From the NCBI RefSeq assembly GCF_002847345.1, contig NZ_LXFV01000015.1, positions 62,001 through 126,000 on the forward strand: DNA of 64,000 bases. Reading direction: 5' to 3'. The translations under genes were made by a program, and so were the position numbers. Source of the stretch: Pectobacterium peruviense. GTDB taxonomy: Bacteria; Pseudomonadota; Gammaproteobacteria; Enterobacterales; Enterobacteriaceae. The notes beneath the pieces were generated by a model. That model had not been told where the DNA came from, made no database searches, and saw only the letters and a program-made list of their open reading frames with translations. Shown piece by piece: positions 48,869 through 58,478 of this stretch (the stretch's first letter is position 1; each line of letters opens with the position of its first letter).

Positions 48869-49492
48869 TTACCGCCGGGAGAACGCCAGACGTGCGGCGA
48901 ACGCTAAAAAGACCACGCCCGTTGTTCGATCCATCCATTTAACCACCGAGCCACGACGCAGAAAACGCGCCAACGGGCATGTGGCAGCAATCAACGTGGT
49001 CGACCACAGCGTGCCGATAAAGACATGAATAAGAACAAGCAGGTAAGTCCATAGCACGACCGAATGACCAGCGGGGATAAACTGCGGCAGGAATGAAACG
49101 TAGAACACACCGACTTTCGGATTGAGTACGTTACCCAGCATGCCGCGGAGAAACCAGTTTTGATGCTTCGACGTAGTTTGCGACGCTGTCATCACCAGCT
49201 CGGTTCTGGGTTTCAGGATCATTTGCAAACCTAACCAGCAAAGATAAGCCGCACCGCACCATTTCAGGATGTTATAGGCCAGCTCCGACGCCGCAATCAA
49301 CGTTCCCAGACCAAACGCCACCATCGCGCCCCAAATCAGGCAGCCAACGTTAATCCCAAACGCGGCATGGAAGGCTTTCTTACTGCCTTCTACGGTAGCG
49401 GTACGTAAAATCAGCGCGGTATCCAAACCCGGCGTCAGGGTCAGCAGCATCGCGGCAAACGTAAAAGCAATCAGCGATTCGGTCAAGGTCAC
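48869..49492 (-). CDS. LysE/RhtB family amino-acid exporter
   Basis: A 207-residue inner-membrane protein with about six hydrophobic helices. The family opening FTFAAMLLTLTPGLDTALILRTA and the mid motif RGMLGNVLNPKVGVFYVSFLPQFI are clear. Members export amino acids such as homoserine, threonine or leucine, or related metabolites; the substrate cannot be read from sequence. It is convergent with hipT, 60 bases away, with no terminator seen between them. About 220 bp separate its start from dsbG, with no clear regulatory motif. Confidence 0.85.
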   Translation of the reverse strand: MTLTESLIAFTFAAMLLTLTPGLDTALILRTATVEGSKKAFHAAFGINVGCLIWGAMVAFGLGTLIAASELAYNILKWCGAAYLCWLGLQMILKPRTELVMTASQTTSKHQNWFLRGMLGNVLNPKVGVFYVSFLPQFIPAGHSVVLWTYLLVLIHVFIGTLWSTTLIAATCPLARFLRRGSVVKWMDRTTGVVFLAFAARLAFSRR

Positions 49493-49711
49493 GGTAATTC
49501 ATTACTCCAACAGGGGAAAACCACAAAACGCACCATTCTCTACGTAATATACGGCAGAGCCTGACCCTACCCAACCACTCTCTTCAGCCAGATCGCATAA
49601 CGACAGGTCACCGTTTGGCCTTGATTCAGAAAGCGTAAATAAGCTCCCCCGATAGGTTACCTTCCGCTACGCTATCCGGAAGACAATGATTCACGACACA
49701 GGCGCAACACC

Positions 49712-50467
49712 ATGATAAAACGCTTCATCCTCACACTCACCTTATTGACGCTTTCCGCATCATCACTAGCGAAAGATGCCCTGCCGGACGCGGTGAAAAG
49801 CATCGAAAAACAGGGTATTACGATCATTAAGCCGTTCACTGCGCCCGGTGGCGTACAAGGCTGGCTGGGCAGTTATCAGGGTGTGGGAGTAACCATCTAC
49901 TTAACCCCTGACGGTAAGCATGCCATTTCGGGCTATATGTATGATGAACACGGTAACAACCTCAGCGAAGCGCTGATTCAGCAGGAAGTGTATGTTCCTG
50001 CCGGTCGAGAGATGTGGCAGAAATTACAGCAAGCGCCATTTATCACCGAAGGGTCGAAGGATGCGCCGCGTAAAATCATCGTCTTTGCCGACCCGTTCTG
50101 CCCGTACTGCAAACAGTTCTGGCAGCAAGCACAACCGTGGGTGAAAGCAGGAAAAGTGCAACTGCAAACGTTGCTGGTCGGCGTGATAAAACCGGAAAGC
50201 GGACGTTATGCCGCAGCGATTCTTGCCGCCAGCGATCCGGCCAAAGCCTGGCATGAATATGAGCTATCGAATGGCAAAATGGTGCCTCCGTTCCCCGAAA
50301 GCACTTCACGCGACATCTGGAATAGCATTCAGCTTAATCAGCGGCTGATGGATGAACTGGGTGCGAACGTCACGCCAGCCATCTATTACCTGAACGATAA
50401 GGATGAGCTACAGCAGGTCGTCGGGCTGCCGGATGAAAAGCAGTTAGCGGAGATGATGGGGAAATAG
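49712..50467 (+). CDS. dsbG: Thiol:disulfide interchange protein DsbG
   Basis: A 251-residue periplasmic thioredoxin-fold protein (E. coli 248). Signal peptide residues 1-20, cleaved after SSLA. An N-terminal dimerisation domain precedes the active site Cys130-Pro-Tyr-Cys133 in [15 protein letters not shown]. The cis-Pro loop NVTPAIYY is near residue 203. DsbG keeps single exposed cysteines of periplasmic proteins reduced and is recharged by DsbD. It appears monocistronic and is convergent with the siderophore-interacting protein gene across a hairpin. Confidence 0.95.
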   Translation: MIKRFILTLTLLTLSASSLAKDALPDAVKSIEKQGITIIKPFTAPGGVQGWLGSYQGVGVTIYLTPDGKHAISGYMYDEHGNNLSEALIQQEVYVPAGREMWQKLQQAPFITEGSKDAPRKIIVFADPFCPYCKQFWQQAQPWVKAGKVQLQTLLVGVIKPESGRYAAAILAASDPAKAWHEYELSNGKMVPPFPESTSRDIWNSIQLNQRLMDELGANVTPAIYYLNDKDELQQVVGLPDEKQLAEMMGK

Positions 50468-50470
50468 ACG

Positions 50471-50499
50471 CAGGAGGGAATATCCCTCCTGACGTTTTC
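50471..50499. terminator. Terminator between dsbG and the siderophore-interacting protein gene
   Basis: A perfect 9-bp stem CAGGAGGGA/TCCCTCCTG with a 3-base loop, followed by ACGTTTTCTC on the plus strand. It probably serves dsbG and may work in both directions. Confidence 0.8.
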
Positions 50500-50501
50500 T
50501 C

Positions 50502-51407
50502 TTAGCGATGCGACCAGTAAGCCATAAAGTTGATCGTCTCTTTATCGAGGTGACGCTCGTCGAGCAGATAGCGGCGCAGTCGCTTGATGGCAGAGGATTC
50601 TCCCGCAACCCAGGCATAGAACGGACGGTTCGCCGTTGCGCGCTCCCAGAGTAGCTCGTCTTCCGGCGTCTCCTGGGCAATATCATCACGGTTGGTACAG
50701 GCACTAGCAGGGATTTTCACGTCCTGTTGCACCGCAGCCAACAGACGTTCACCCCATATTGTGCTGCTGGTTTCCTCACGCGGCAGCCAGTGAATCTGCG
50801 CAAAAGGGAAGTCGCTAGGCGTTACGCAATCCCCCGCTTTTGGCACTTCAAAAAAAGCCTGTACCGACGGCGGGGAAGGCTGGGTCGCCAGTTGTTCAAG
50901 AATGCCCATGGCTGCTGGCAGCGCCGTTTCATCCGCAATCAACAACACCTGCTCAACGCCAGCGTGCGGAGCCCATTCATAACCGCCGCTGTCGCCATCG
51001 GCTTCCGCGTTGGGTGCGACGATCTGTAGGGCATCGCCCGGTTTGGCATGACTCGCCCAGCTTGAGGCAGGCCCAGTATCACCGTGCAGCACAAAATCGA
51101 TCGTTGCCTGCTGTAACTCACGAGAAACAGAGCGCAGCGTATAGGTACGCAGAATCGGACGACGCTCACGCGGCAGCGCCAAATAGTCCTGATACCAAGT
51201 GTCGCTCACGGCCATCGGCGTCAATTCGCCGCTTTCACTGGCGAACAGCAGTTTGATGCGCTGATCCGGTGCATCCAGTTTCATCTGGCGCACTTCCGGG
51301 CCAGTAAATACACAGCGCGCTAATGAAGGCGAGAGCAGCGTCTTACTCTCTAAACGTAAATTGAACAACCGATAGGCTGAAGACGTTGTGCGGTTAGCTA
51401 AAGACAT
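50502..51407 (-). CDS. Siderophore-interacting protein (ViuB/YqjH-type ferric reductase)
   Basis: A 301-residue cytoplasmic flavoprotein. The N-terminal half is an FAD-binding domain with RTYTLRS and GPASSWASHAKPGDALQI; the C-terminal half is an NAD(P)H-binding SIP domain (LLIADETALPAAMGILEQL, YAWVAGESSAIKRLRRYLL). These proteins reduce ferric siderophore complexes to release iron. A strong Fur box lies about 90 bases upstream, so iron starvation should induce it. No siderophore biosynthesis genes are adjacent. Confidence 0.92.
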   Translation of the reverse strand: MSLANRTTSSAYRLFNLRLESKTLLSPSLARCVFTGPEVRQMKLDAPDQRIKLLFASESGELTPMAVSDTWYQDYLALPRERRPILRTYTLRSVSRELQQATIDFVLHGDTGPASSWASHAKPGDALQIVAPNAEADGDSGGYEWAPHAGVEQVLLIADETALPAAMGILEQLATQPSPPSVQAFFEVPKAGDCVTPSDFPFAQIHWLPREETSSTIWGERLLAAVQQDVKIPASACTNRDDIAQETPEDELLWERATANRPFYAWVAGESSAIKRLRRYLLDERHLDKETINFMAYWSHR

Positions 51408-51489
51408 AGTGAGAAAGCCGTATGTTTTGTAAGGAAAAAATCAGTCAGCGGGATCAAACCCATTCACCGCAACTTATCATAAACAAAAC

Positions 51490-51508
51490 ACTAACGATAA
51501 TCATTATC
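51490..51508 (-). promoter_or_regulatory. Fur box of the siderophore-interacting protein gene
   Basis: GATAATCATTATC (51496-51508) with flanks gives 16 of 19 matches to the GATAATGATAATCATTATC consensus. It lies 83 bases upstream of the start codon. Confidence 0.88.
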
Positions 51509-51590
51509 ACCACTAAGGTGAATGCCGTGATAAAAGCAGCATTTTCTTCATCGCGTGGACAGAAAGCCACTCTGGTCAGGTACAAGAAAT

Positions 51591-51622
51591 CAACAAAAGA
51601 CTTGTTAACAGGTCTTTTGTTG
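51591..51622. promoter_or_regulatory. 32-bp palindrome, candidate operator 1 of the stbDE-type module
   Basis: CAACAAAAGACTTGTT and its complement AACAGGTCTTTTGTTG pair at 15 of 16 positions with no gap. It lies 42 bases before the antitoxin start. Confidence 0.8.
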
Positions 51623-51632
51623 ATTACTTTAA

Positions 51633-51660
51633 AGACCTATTAACCGGTCATTAAAGGTCT
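51633..51660. promoter_or_regulatory. Second inverted repeat, candidate operator 2 of the stbDE-type module
   Basis: AGACCT at 51633 and AGGTCT at 51655-51660 bracket a 16-base centre; the arm sequence repeats the GTCTT/AAGAC element of operator 1. It ends three bases before the ATG. Confidence 0.6.
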
Positions 51661-51663
51661 GCC

Positions 51664-51915
51664 ATGCCGAATATTATATTGAGTGATACCAGTGCCAGCG
51701 TCAGTGAACTGAAAAAGAACCCGATGGCGACGGTCAACGCTGGCGATGGCCTACCTGTCGCTATTCTGAACCGCAACCAGCCTGCGTTTTATTGCATTCC
51801 TGCGGATCTCTACGAAAAAATGCTGGATGCACTGGACGAACAGGAACTGGTTAAGCTGATTGGTGAACGGAAAAACCAGCCGCTGGTTGACGTGGATTTG
51901 GATAGTTTCCTATGA
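51664..51915 (+). CDS. stbD: StbD/Phd-YefM-type antitoxin
   Basis: An 83-residue antitoxin with an N-terminal Phd/YefM DNA-binding fold (SASVSELKKNPMATVNAGDGLPVAILNRNQPAFYCIP), strongly resembling plasmid StbD. The C-terminal part (LVKLIGERKNQPLVDVDLDSFL) should wrap the toxin. It overlaps the toxin gene by four bases. It is expected to repress its own promoter through the palindromes just upstream. Confidence 0.88.
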   Translation: MPNIILSDTSASVSELKKNPMATVNAGDGLPVAILNRNQPAFYCIPADLYEKMLDALDEQELVKLIGERKNQPLVDVDLDSFL

Positions 51916-52199
51916 GCTATAGCGTCAAATTCAGGGAAGATGCGCTGAGAGAATGGCTAAAACTCGATAAAACCATCCAACAGCAATTTGCCAAAAAACT
52001 AAAAAAGTGCTGCGAAAATCCCCACATTCCTTCCGCAAAATTAAGAGGGATAAAGGATTGCTACAAAATAAAGCTCCGGGCGTCAGGCTTTCGCTTAGTT
52101 TATGAAGTCATTGACGACGTATTGATTATCGCCGTGGTGGCAGTAGGCAAGCGTGAACGTAGCGGCGTTTATCATCTGGCGAGTGAGCGAATGAGGTAG
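51912..52199 (+). CDS. stbE: StbE/RelE-type mRNA interferase toxin
   Basis: A 95-residue RelE/ParE-superfamily toxin: YSVKFREDALREWLKLDKTIQQQFAKKLKKC, then the strand LRGIKDCYKIKLRASGFRLVYEVIDDVLIIAVVAVGKRER. The basic residues Lys/Arg around LRASGFRLVY and GKRER match the positions used by RelE in ribosome-dependent mRNA cleavage. Toxicity is inferred. The module is complete, with antitoxin first, and lies alone between two housekeeping regions, a typical chromosomal integration site for such pairs. Confidence 0.88.
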   Translation: MSYSVKFREDALREWLKLDKTIQQQFAKKLKKCCENPHIPSAKLRGIKDCYKIKLRASGFRLVYEVIDDVLIIAVVAVGKRERSGVYHLASERMR

Positions 52200-52217
52200 C
52201 GACGTTAGGCTAGGCAT

Positions 52218-52261
52218 AAAAAATGCCGGCTAAATAGTTCACTATTCAACCAGCATGTTTT
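52218..52261. terminator. Bidirectional terminator between stbE and gor
   Basis: TGCCGGCTAAATAG/CTATTCAACCAGCA forms a 14-bp imperfect stem (three mismatches) with a 4-base loop, flanked by AAAAAA on the left and TGTTTT on the right. Confidence 0.65.
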
Positions 52262-52301
52262 CGTCTTCCAGAAAAGCGATTAGAGCCGCTTCCCTACATG
52301 A

Positions 52302-53654
52302 TTACCGCATCGTCACAAACTCTTCCGACGCAGTCGGGTGGATGGCGACGGTGTTGTCGAAGTCTTTCTTGGTTGCGCCCATTTTGACGGCAACCGCGAA
52401 GCCTTGCAGCATTTCATCCATACCAAAGCCGATGCCGTGGATACCGACGATTTTTTCCTCTTTGCCCACGCAGACCAGCTTCATGCGGCACGGCTGGCGG
52501 TGCTGCGTTACGGCGGTGTACATCGCGGTGAAGGCGGATTTATACACTTTCACCTGATCATCGCCGTACTGCTCACGCGCCTGCGGTTCGGTTAGCCCCA
52601 CCGTACCAATCGGCGGGTGGCTGAAGACGACGGTTGGGATATTGCTGTAATCCAGATGCTCGTCCGGCTTGTTGTTAAACAAACGCTCGGATAAACGACG
52701 TCCTGCCGCAACGGCAACCGGCGTTAGTTCGACGGCACCCGTGTTATCGCCCACGGCGTAAATACCAGAGACGGTGGTGTTCTGGAATTTATCGACATTG
52801 ATGTAGCCTTTGTCGTTCAGTTCCACACCGGTAACGCTCAGGTTCAGGTTATCCGTCACTGGTTCACGACCAATCGCCCAAATCAGGCAATCGACGGTTT
52901 GTGACTGACCATTTTCCAGCTCCAGCGTCAGGCTGCCATCAGCATTCTTCACTATCGCTTTCGGGATCGACTCGGTATGCAGCGTCGGCCCTTCGGTGTT
53001 CATCACTTCCACCAGCGTATCGACAATCAGCGGATCAAAGCTACGCAACGGCGCGTGTTTGCGTACAAACAGGTGGGTTTCAGAACCCAATCCGTTCAAC
53101 ACGCCAGCAATCTCCACGGCGATATAACCTGCACCGACGATAGCGGTACGCTTCGGCAGCGCGTCCAGCTCAAAGAAGCCGTCGGAATCAATGCCGTATT
53201 CCGCACCGGGAATGTTAGGGTGAACTGGACGACCGCCCGTCGCAATCAGGATATGGTCAGCCGTAATTTTCTCGCCATTCACTTCCACCGTGTGCGCATC
53301 GACAAAACGAGCAAAACCGTGGATGACATCGACCTTATTCTTACCCAGCACGTTATCGTAGGACTGGTGGATACGATCGATGTAGGCGCTACGATTCTTG
53401 ACCAATGTGCCCCAGTTAAACTGGTTCACCGTGGTATCGAACCCGTAATCTGGGCCGTACTGATGGATCGCTTCGGCAATCTGCGCCGCATGCCACATCA
53501 CTTTCTTCGGCACACAGCCGACGTTGACGCAGGTGCCGCCCAGATATTTCGCTTCGATCAACGCACATTTTTGTCCATACATCGCCGCGCGGTTGATAGA
53601 CGCGATACCGCCGCTGCCGCCGCCAATAGCAAGGTAGTCATAGTGTTTGGTCAT
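52302..53654 (-). CDS. gor: Glutathione reductase
   Basis: A 450-residue flavoenzyme, the E. coli length, regenerating reduced glutathione with NADPH. The FAD motif is [11 protein letters not shown], the redox disulfide Cys42/Cys47 is in [13 protein letters not shown], the NADPH-binding turn is [12 protein letters not shown], and the catalytic His439 is in [12 protein letters not shown]. The ATG at 53654 gives [13 protein letters not shown] as in the homologue; the frame starts four codons earlier. rlmJ lies upstream on the same strand, as in E. coli. Confidence 0.97.
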   Translation of the reverse strand: MTKHYDYLAIGGGSGGIASINRAAMYGQKCALIEAKYLGGTCVNVGCVPKKVMWHAAQIAEAIHQYGPDYGFDTTVNQFNWGTLVKNRSAYIDRIHQSYDNVLGKNKVDVIHGFARFVDAHTVEVNGEKITADHILIATGGRPVHPNIPGAEYGIDSDGFFELDALPKRTAIVGAGYIAVEIAGVLNGLGSETHLFVRKHAPLRSFDPLIVDTLVEVMNTEGPTLHTESIPKAIVKNADGSLTLELENGQSQTVDCLIWAIGREPVTDNLNLSVTGVELNDKGYINVDKFQNTTVSGIYAVGDNTGAVELTPVAVAAGRRLSERLFNNKPDEHLDYSNIPTVVFSHPPIGTVGLTEPQAREQYGDDQVKVYKSAFTAMYTAVTQHRQPCRMKLVCVGKEEKIVGIHGIGFGMDEMLQGFAVAVKMGATKKDFDNTVAIHPTASEEFVTMR

Positions 53655-53782
53655 CAGTGTATCCATGCTTAAGTGAATAAAATTTGCCTAGAGTGTAACG
53701 CCAGAGCCATATGTCCAATAAAGGTTATGCCTATGGTTGCGATAGGAAAAACCGACCGCGTCGCCCACAGCAATCGCGCACA

Positions 53783-54625
53783 TTACTCCGGTACGATTTG
53801 CTCCACCAACGTATGTCCGGTGCCTTCCGGTACCAGCACGTTATGCAGCCACGGCAGCACGTCCTTCATCTGCGCCGCCAGCTTCCACGGCGGGTTAATC
53901 ACAATCATGCCGGACGCCGTCATACCGTAGCGATCGCTGTCAGGCAGCACGGCCAACTCAATTTGCAGAATGTTGCGAATGCCCGTGGCTTCCAGCTCTT
54001 TCAGCATGCGTTTGATATTCTGACGCAGCACAACCGGATACCACAGTGCAAATACGCCAGTGCCAAAGCGTTTATGCCCTTCCTTAATGCCTTTGACCAC
54101 AGCCTGATAGTCCGTCTTCAGTTCATAAGGTGGGTCAATCAGCACAAATCCCCGACGAGAAAGCGGTGGCAACTGTGATTTCAACTGCTGATAACCATCG
54201 TCACGCAACACTTTAGTGCGCGTATCTTTCTGAAACTCATTGCGCAGCAGTGGGAAATCGCTGGGATGCAGCTCGGTCAGGTGGAGTTTGTCATACTCGC
54301 GCAGTAGCTGGCGTGCAATCAGCGGAGAACCAGGGTAATAGCGCAGTTGTCCACTGCGGTTATAGGTATGCACCGCCTGCATGTAAGGTTCAAGTTCAGC
54401 CGGAATGTCGTCACGCTGCCAGATTTTCGCGATGCCATCCAGATACTCCCCTGTGCGCTCGGCGTGCGGGCCGCTAAGCTGATAACGTCCGGCACCCGCA
54501 TGGGTATCCAGATACAGGAAAGGTTTTTCTTTCTCTTTCAGGGCAGTGATGATCAGGCTCTGAACAGTGTGTTTCAGCACGTCGGCGTGATTGCCGGCAT
54601 GGAAACTGTGGCGGTAACTAAGCAT
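53783..54625 (-). CDS. rlmJ: 23S rRNA (adenine2030-N6)-methyltransferase RlmJ
   Basis: A 280-residue SAM-dependent enzyme, the E. coli length, methylating A2030 of 23S rRNA. It begins MLSYRHSFHAGNHADVLKH, the conserved start of this family. The SAM motif is YLDTHAGAGRY near residues 38-48 and the catalytic motif is Asp164-Pro-Pro-Tyr167. It lies 128 bases upstream of gor on the same strand. A divergent gene (DUF1266) begins about 230 bp upstream. Confidence 0.96.
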   Translation of the reverse strand: MLSYRHSFHAGNHADVLKHTVQSLIITALKEKEKPFLYLDTHAGAGRYQLSGPHAERTGEYLDGIAKIWQRDDIPAELEPYMQAVHTYNRSGQLRYYPGSPLIARQLLREYDKLHLTELHPSDFPLLRNEFQKDTRTKVLRDDGYQQLKSQLPPLSRRGFVLIDPPYELKTDYQAVVKGIKEGHKRFGTGVFALWYPVVLRQNIKRMLKELEATGIRNILQIELAVLPDSDRYGMTASGMIVINPPWKLAAQMKDVLPWLHNVLVPEGTGHTLVEQIVPE

Positions 54626-54856
54626 GCTTGCTTTCCGGTGAAGTTTTTATAAATAACGTCGATTAACCGACAGTATAACCGTCTGCGGCGGAAAATATCC
54701 CTTCAATACCGAAACAACGCCCCACCCTGCGAGCCGCCGCGCAAACCAGTAATTTTTATCGTCTGAAATCAGTAAATTGTGAAACATGGCCGTTTTTCAT
54801 TCGATTGAAAGCTACCGATATTCAGGTACATAAAGTACGATCGCCCGCAACATGTG

Positions 54857-55582
54857 ATGGAATTGGACGTTATTCTGATGGAACCTGAATATCAGCGCTG
54901 GCTAATGGCGCTTTCCGCCCCGATGGTCGCACTCAATATCAAGTACGATGCCCGTTTCTCCGAGCCCACCTTCTACGAACCCGGCGAAACCATCAGTCTA
55001 AGCAACAGCTGGGGTATCACCTCACGCGAAGGGCTGATATCAATGATTAACGATATGACAGACGGCGGCCATGCTGAGCGTTTGGCGTATTACTATCACC
55101 TTTGGCATCACCTGACGGTATCCGAGTGGCAGCAGCATTGCGCCAATCAATCTGAAGACGTACAGGGTGCGCTCGCGCTGGTGACCGAAACGGCCGCGCT
55201 ATGCGGTGAAGGTGGGATCCGCGCCTGGGATCTGGGACGCATGAGTTTCCTAAGTCGCATCGGATTACTCAACGGCTGGATTAGCGAAAAAGAGAACCTG
55301 TGGATTCACACTCGGCTGGCCGACAGGGCGCGCCACTATTACCGCAGTTGGGAAAATTATTACGCTGCATTCTTGATTGGCCGCACTTATTGGCTCTCCC
55401 TGGATGAGGAAGATCCTGAATGCCAGCGCTACATTTTCAGCAATGCTAGTCAAAAACCTGATTACATTGACCAAATCGGCACGCTCTATACTCACCCAGA
55501 CAGCCCGATTCATGACCTCGACTGGGATGTTGATCCGATAGAAATGGATAAGCCCGAGTCCTTACCAGAAGCGGAACTATAA
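54857..55582 (+). CDS. DUF1266 protein (YbeR/YbeU-like)
   Basis: A 241-residue soluble protein of the DUF1266 family. Family blocks include SWGITSREGLISMINDMTDGGHAERLAYYYHLW, RAWDLGRMSFLSRIGLLNGWISE and YYAAFLIGRTYWLS. In E. coli two such genes (ybeR, ybeU) sit with djlB, djlC and hscC; the same company is kept here. Function unknown, though the fixed neighbourhood suggests a tie to the HscC chaperone. ATG 54857 is used; GTG 54854 and ATG 54878 are alternatives, none with a good ribosome site. It overlaps the next gene by one base (TAATG). Confidence 0.83.
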   Translation: MELDVILMEPEYQRWLMALSAPMVALNIKYDARFSEPTFYEPGETISLSNSWGITSREGLISMINDMTDGGHAERLAYYYHLWHHLTVSEWQQHCANQSEDVQGALALVTETAALCGEGGIRAWDLGRMSFLSRIGLLNGWISEKENLWIHTRLADRARHYYRSWENYYAAFLIGRTYWLSLDEEDPECQRYIFSNASQKPDYIDQIGTLYTHPDSPIHDLDWDVDPIEMDKPESLPEAEL

Positions 55583-58311
55583 TGGACACACTGTGCTGGC
55601 AGCGATTAGGCATTGAGCCGACTCAGGATCTGGATGTTATCCGTCAGGCTTATCGTCAAAAAGTACCGCAGTTTCACCCAGAAACCGACCCCGATGGCTT
55701 CAAACAGCTGCGCGAGGCGTACGACACCGCCTGCAAGCTGGCGAAAAATCCTGTGCCGTCGGGTGATGAAGAACACGCTAACACCGAACCACGCGACACC
55801 TCTTCAACAACCGAAGAGGTAGCCACCGACCACGCCGATCCTCTGGCAGAAGAGCTGGTCGCCGCGTTTGAGCAACTGTTAAGTAACCCAAGCGAACGCT
55901 TCGTTTCACTGTGTTGGGAACGCTACATTCAGTTGCTAAACCAGCAGGCTTTCGATGTCATCGATCGTATTCGCTGGCCGCTGCTTCAGCGTCTGATGCG
56001 TGAGTCCTGCATCTCAATTCTCTGTGTTCGCGCACTGGCCGATCGCCTGCGTTGGCAGCAGCGTCAAGGGGAGCTGTCCGGTGACGAAGTTGAGGATGTC
56101 CGTAACTTCCTCGACTCACTTGGCTATGAGGATCTGTTCGATTTTTCCCTGTTGTCGCACCTGAGTCTGCCCGCACAGCTGGAAACCATCTTCTATTTTC
56201 AGCAGGCCAACGGAACGTACTGGAATCGCCCGGCGTTTATGCTGGCGACGCTGCTGCGCAATCCAACCGCCATTTATTGGCCTGACAGCCCGGCGCTGAT
56301 GCAAAAGCTCGCGCGCTGGCACAACCATGCCAGCGTTCCCAACACCATACTGCGTGATTACTGCCTGCAACAACTGGACGAGACGCCTGACGACGCAGAA
56401 TGGCTCGCGCTCAGCGCCAGCCTCTGTTCCCTTACCGGAGAAGACGAGCGGGCTTTCGCACTGTGGCTGACGCTTTATCAGCAAACTCACCATGCACAGG
56501 CGGAGAAATGGTTGTTGGACTGGTGTAAACAACATCGGCCAGATGCGTTCCCCTTATTGGTTCAGTCACTAAACTATACGCCAGCACCGACTCTGACAGG
56601 GTTAGCGCTGGACGACCCGCGCCAGCGTTTCTTCATTTCTCAGCACAATACCCACCAGTTGATTCGCTGGGCAGAAGCGCTGAAACTGCCGCTGTCGCCT
56701 ATGGCGGAAAGCTACGCTCGCTGGAAGCTGGGAAAACAGGATCTGCGGGGCATTTATCAGCACCTGCTGCTACACAGCGGGGATGCGATTCAGGATCGCC
56801 TTTATTGGCACGCCAGCATGTTAACCATCGGTAATGAGCGCCTATTGCAGGACATTCTGGCACAGCCGTTACCTGACGAACCGCTGTATGCGTTGATCTT
56901 ACAGGGGTTGCAGTTCCAGGCGACGCAACGCTTATCCTGGCTGGAAACCTCTGACGCGATTCATTCCTTCACAGAGTGGCTGTATTCGCCGTCAGAAGAC
57001 GCATTACCTAGCGTGTTCACCAACCAGAAATCGTTCGCCTGGCTGCAAGCACAAACCTGGCTGCGACAATGGCGTCCGCTGTCGCTGAATCAGCTCAACA
57101 AGCTGTATAGCAGTGGCATCCATACGGAAGAAATCGACCCGATCAATGATTGTCTAGTTGAGCTTTCTGCACGCTACCAGTGCGATGTGTCTCTGGTGCA
57201 GCAAGGGGTCGATAAACCACAAGAACTCAGCGCCAGAGAGGAACTGAGACAGGCTATTCTGATTGCATTAATGATGACCGATCCAACCTCTTATCTGGGT
57301 TTATCGCGTCAGTCGGTGCTGCCTGAATTGGCCTTAGCCCACCCAGCACATTCACTCTCTCGGCTCTTTCGCAAGGCAGAATCCCGCGATGGCGATGCGG
57401 TGATGCCGCTGAAAAAGCAGCTCGACCTAACCGACCCGCTGCACTACCATTGTTGGATGAATTTCCCCGTCGCTATCGAGGAATATCTCGGCAGCAGTGA
57501 GACTTACAGCGAGTCTGCTGCCAGCCATTTTTATCTTACCGATGACCACTGGCAGGCGGAACTGGCGAAGTCGCCCATGATTTATCAGATCTTTTTCCAC
57601 GCGTTTTATGCCCTTGTGGGAGAAGAGGATCAGGCGGAGCAACACCGTGAACGGCTGGCGTCTCTCCCCGTTGAAACCCAGCAGGAAGAAGACATCCGTG
57701 TCGCCTTTATCGAAGAGTCGGATGAGTTGGGAAAATCATTAAAACAGCTCTCCGACGACAAACGCGTCACGCTCATCGGCCAATTGATCCAAAGCTGTGC
57801 GAAGAACCCCGAGTACCTGTTTGATAATAGCGATCAGCGGTTTTTGACCGAACATCTGTCCTATCCGCATGAAGACATCGCGCTAAAATTGATAGCAAAA
57901 GTGCTGCTGCAATGTACCGATCGGCGCGAGCGCCAGTTCAACGTACCGCAGGCCAGAAAAAGCTACTGGTGGCAGTTTTGGCGCACCAACACACGAATTG
58001 GCCGTCTCGGCTTCCTGATACAAGGTGGGCTGGGGAGTTATTGCCTCTACCGGGCAGGTGACTGGATAGGTTCACCACCGCCGCATATCGAAGGGCTGCT
58101 GATGGCGCTACTGGTCTGTAATCTGCTGAGTGCCGCGCGTCGGCGCTATAACGATATCGGCTCCAATACGCCGTGGGTGATGAGTTTCTTCACCCTACTC
58201 ATACCGCTATTTCTGCTGCTCCCCTTGCTGACACCGAGCCTTAACCGCTGGAATAAATTCGGGCCGCCACCACACGGCAAGAAAACCGAAACGGACACCA
58301 CGCCAGCCTGA
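55582..58311 (+). CDS. J-domain-like membrane protein (DjlB/DjlC type), HPE variant
   Basis: A 909-residue protein. Residues 1-55 are a J-domain (WQRLGIEPTQDLDVIRQAYRQKVPQFHPETDPDGFKQLREAYDTA), but the invariant HPD is His32-Pro33-Glu34. A long helical, repeat-like middle follows (about 90-780). The end is a DUF805-like membrane module: FWRTNTRIGRLGFL, ARRRYNDIGSNTPWVM, FTLLIPLFLLLPLL, NRWNKFGPPPHG. Thus the J-domain should be in the cytoplasm tethered to the inner membrane. E. coli Hsc56 (DjlC) stimulates HscC, and hscC is next to it here, convergent. It is about twice the length of E. coli DjlB/DjlC. Confidence 0.82.
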   Translation: MDTLCWQRLGIEPTQDLDVIRQAYRQKVPQFHPETDPDGFKQLREAYDTACKLAKNPVPSGDEEHANTEPRDTSSTTEEVATDHADPLAEELVAAFEQLLSNPSERFVSLCWERYIQLLNQQAFDVIDRIRWPLLQRLMRESCISILCVRALADRLRWQQRQGELSGDEVEDVRNFLDSLGYEDLFDFSLLSHLSLPAQLETIFYFQQANGTYWNRPAFMLATLLRNPTAIYWPDSPALMQKLARWHNHASVPNTILRDYCLQQLDETPDDAEWLALSASLCSLTGEDERAFALWLTLYQQTHHAQAEKWLLDWCKQHRPDAFPLLVQSLNYTPAPTLTGLALDDPRQRFFISQHNTHQLIRWAEALKLPLSPMAESYARWKLGKQDLRGIYQHLLLHSGDAIQDRLYWHASMLTIGNERLLQDILAQPLPDEPLYALILQGLQFQATQRLSWLETSDAIHSFTEWLYSPSEDALPSVFTNQKSFAWLQAQTWLRQWRPLSLNQLNKLYSSGIHTEEIDPINDCLVELSARYQCDVSLVQQGVDKPQELSAREELRQAILIALMMTDPTSYLGLSRQSVLPELALAHPAHSLSRLFRKAESRDGDAVMPLKKQLDLTDPLHYHCWMNFPVAIEEYLGSSETYSESAASHFYLTDDHWQAELAKSPMIYQIFFHAFYALVGEEDQAEQHRERLASLPVETQQEEDIRVAFIEESDELGKSLKQLSDDKRVTLIGQLIQSCAKNPEYLFDNSDQRFLTEHLSYPHEDIALKLIAKVLLQCTDRRERQFNVPQARKSYWWQFWRTNTRIGRLGFLIQGGLGSYCLYRAGDWIGSPPPHIEGLLMALLVCNLLSAARRRYNDIGSNTPWVMSFFTLLIPLFLLLPLLTPSLNRWNKFGPPPHGKKTETDTTPA

Positions 58312-58350
58312 CGAAAATGATTCTGGCGGCACTGCAATTACACGCATGCA

Positions 58351-58476
58351 TATACCCAATAGATTTCGAGTTGCAGGAAGGCGGCAACCGCAGGAATCCC
58401 CAGGAGCTTACTCAAGTAAGTGACTGGGGTGAGTAAGGGAAGCCAACACACCTGCAGCTTGAAAGATGACGGGTAT
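58351..58476 (+). repeat. ERIC element between the J-protein gene and hscC
   Basis: A full-length copy (TATACCCAATAGATTTCGAG ... CCCCAGGAGCTTAC ... AAGTAAGTGACTGGGGTGAG ... GACGGGTAT). It fills the gap between two convergent genes and ends two bases before the hscC stop, where it may act as a transcript-end structure. Confidence 0.95.
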
Positions 58477-58478
58477 AT

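Noticed and set aside
53711-54178. 155-codon plus-strand frame opposite rlmJ
   Set aside because: His- and Arg-rich shadow of rlmJ, which carries DPPY and the expected start.
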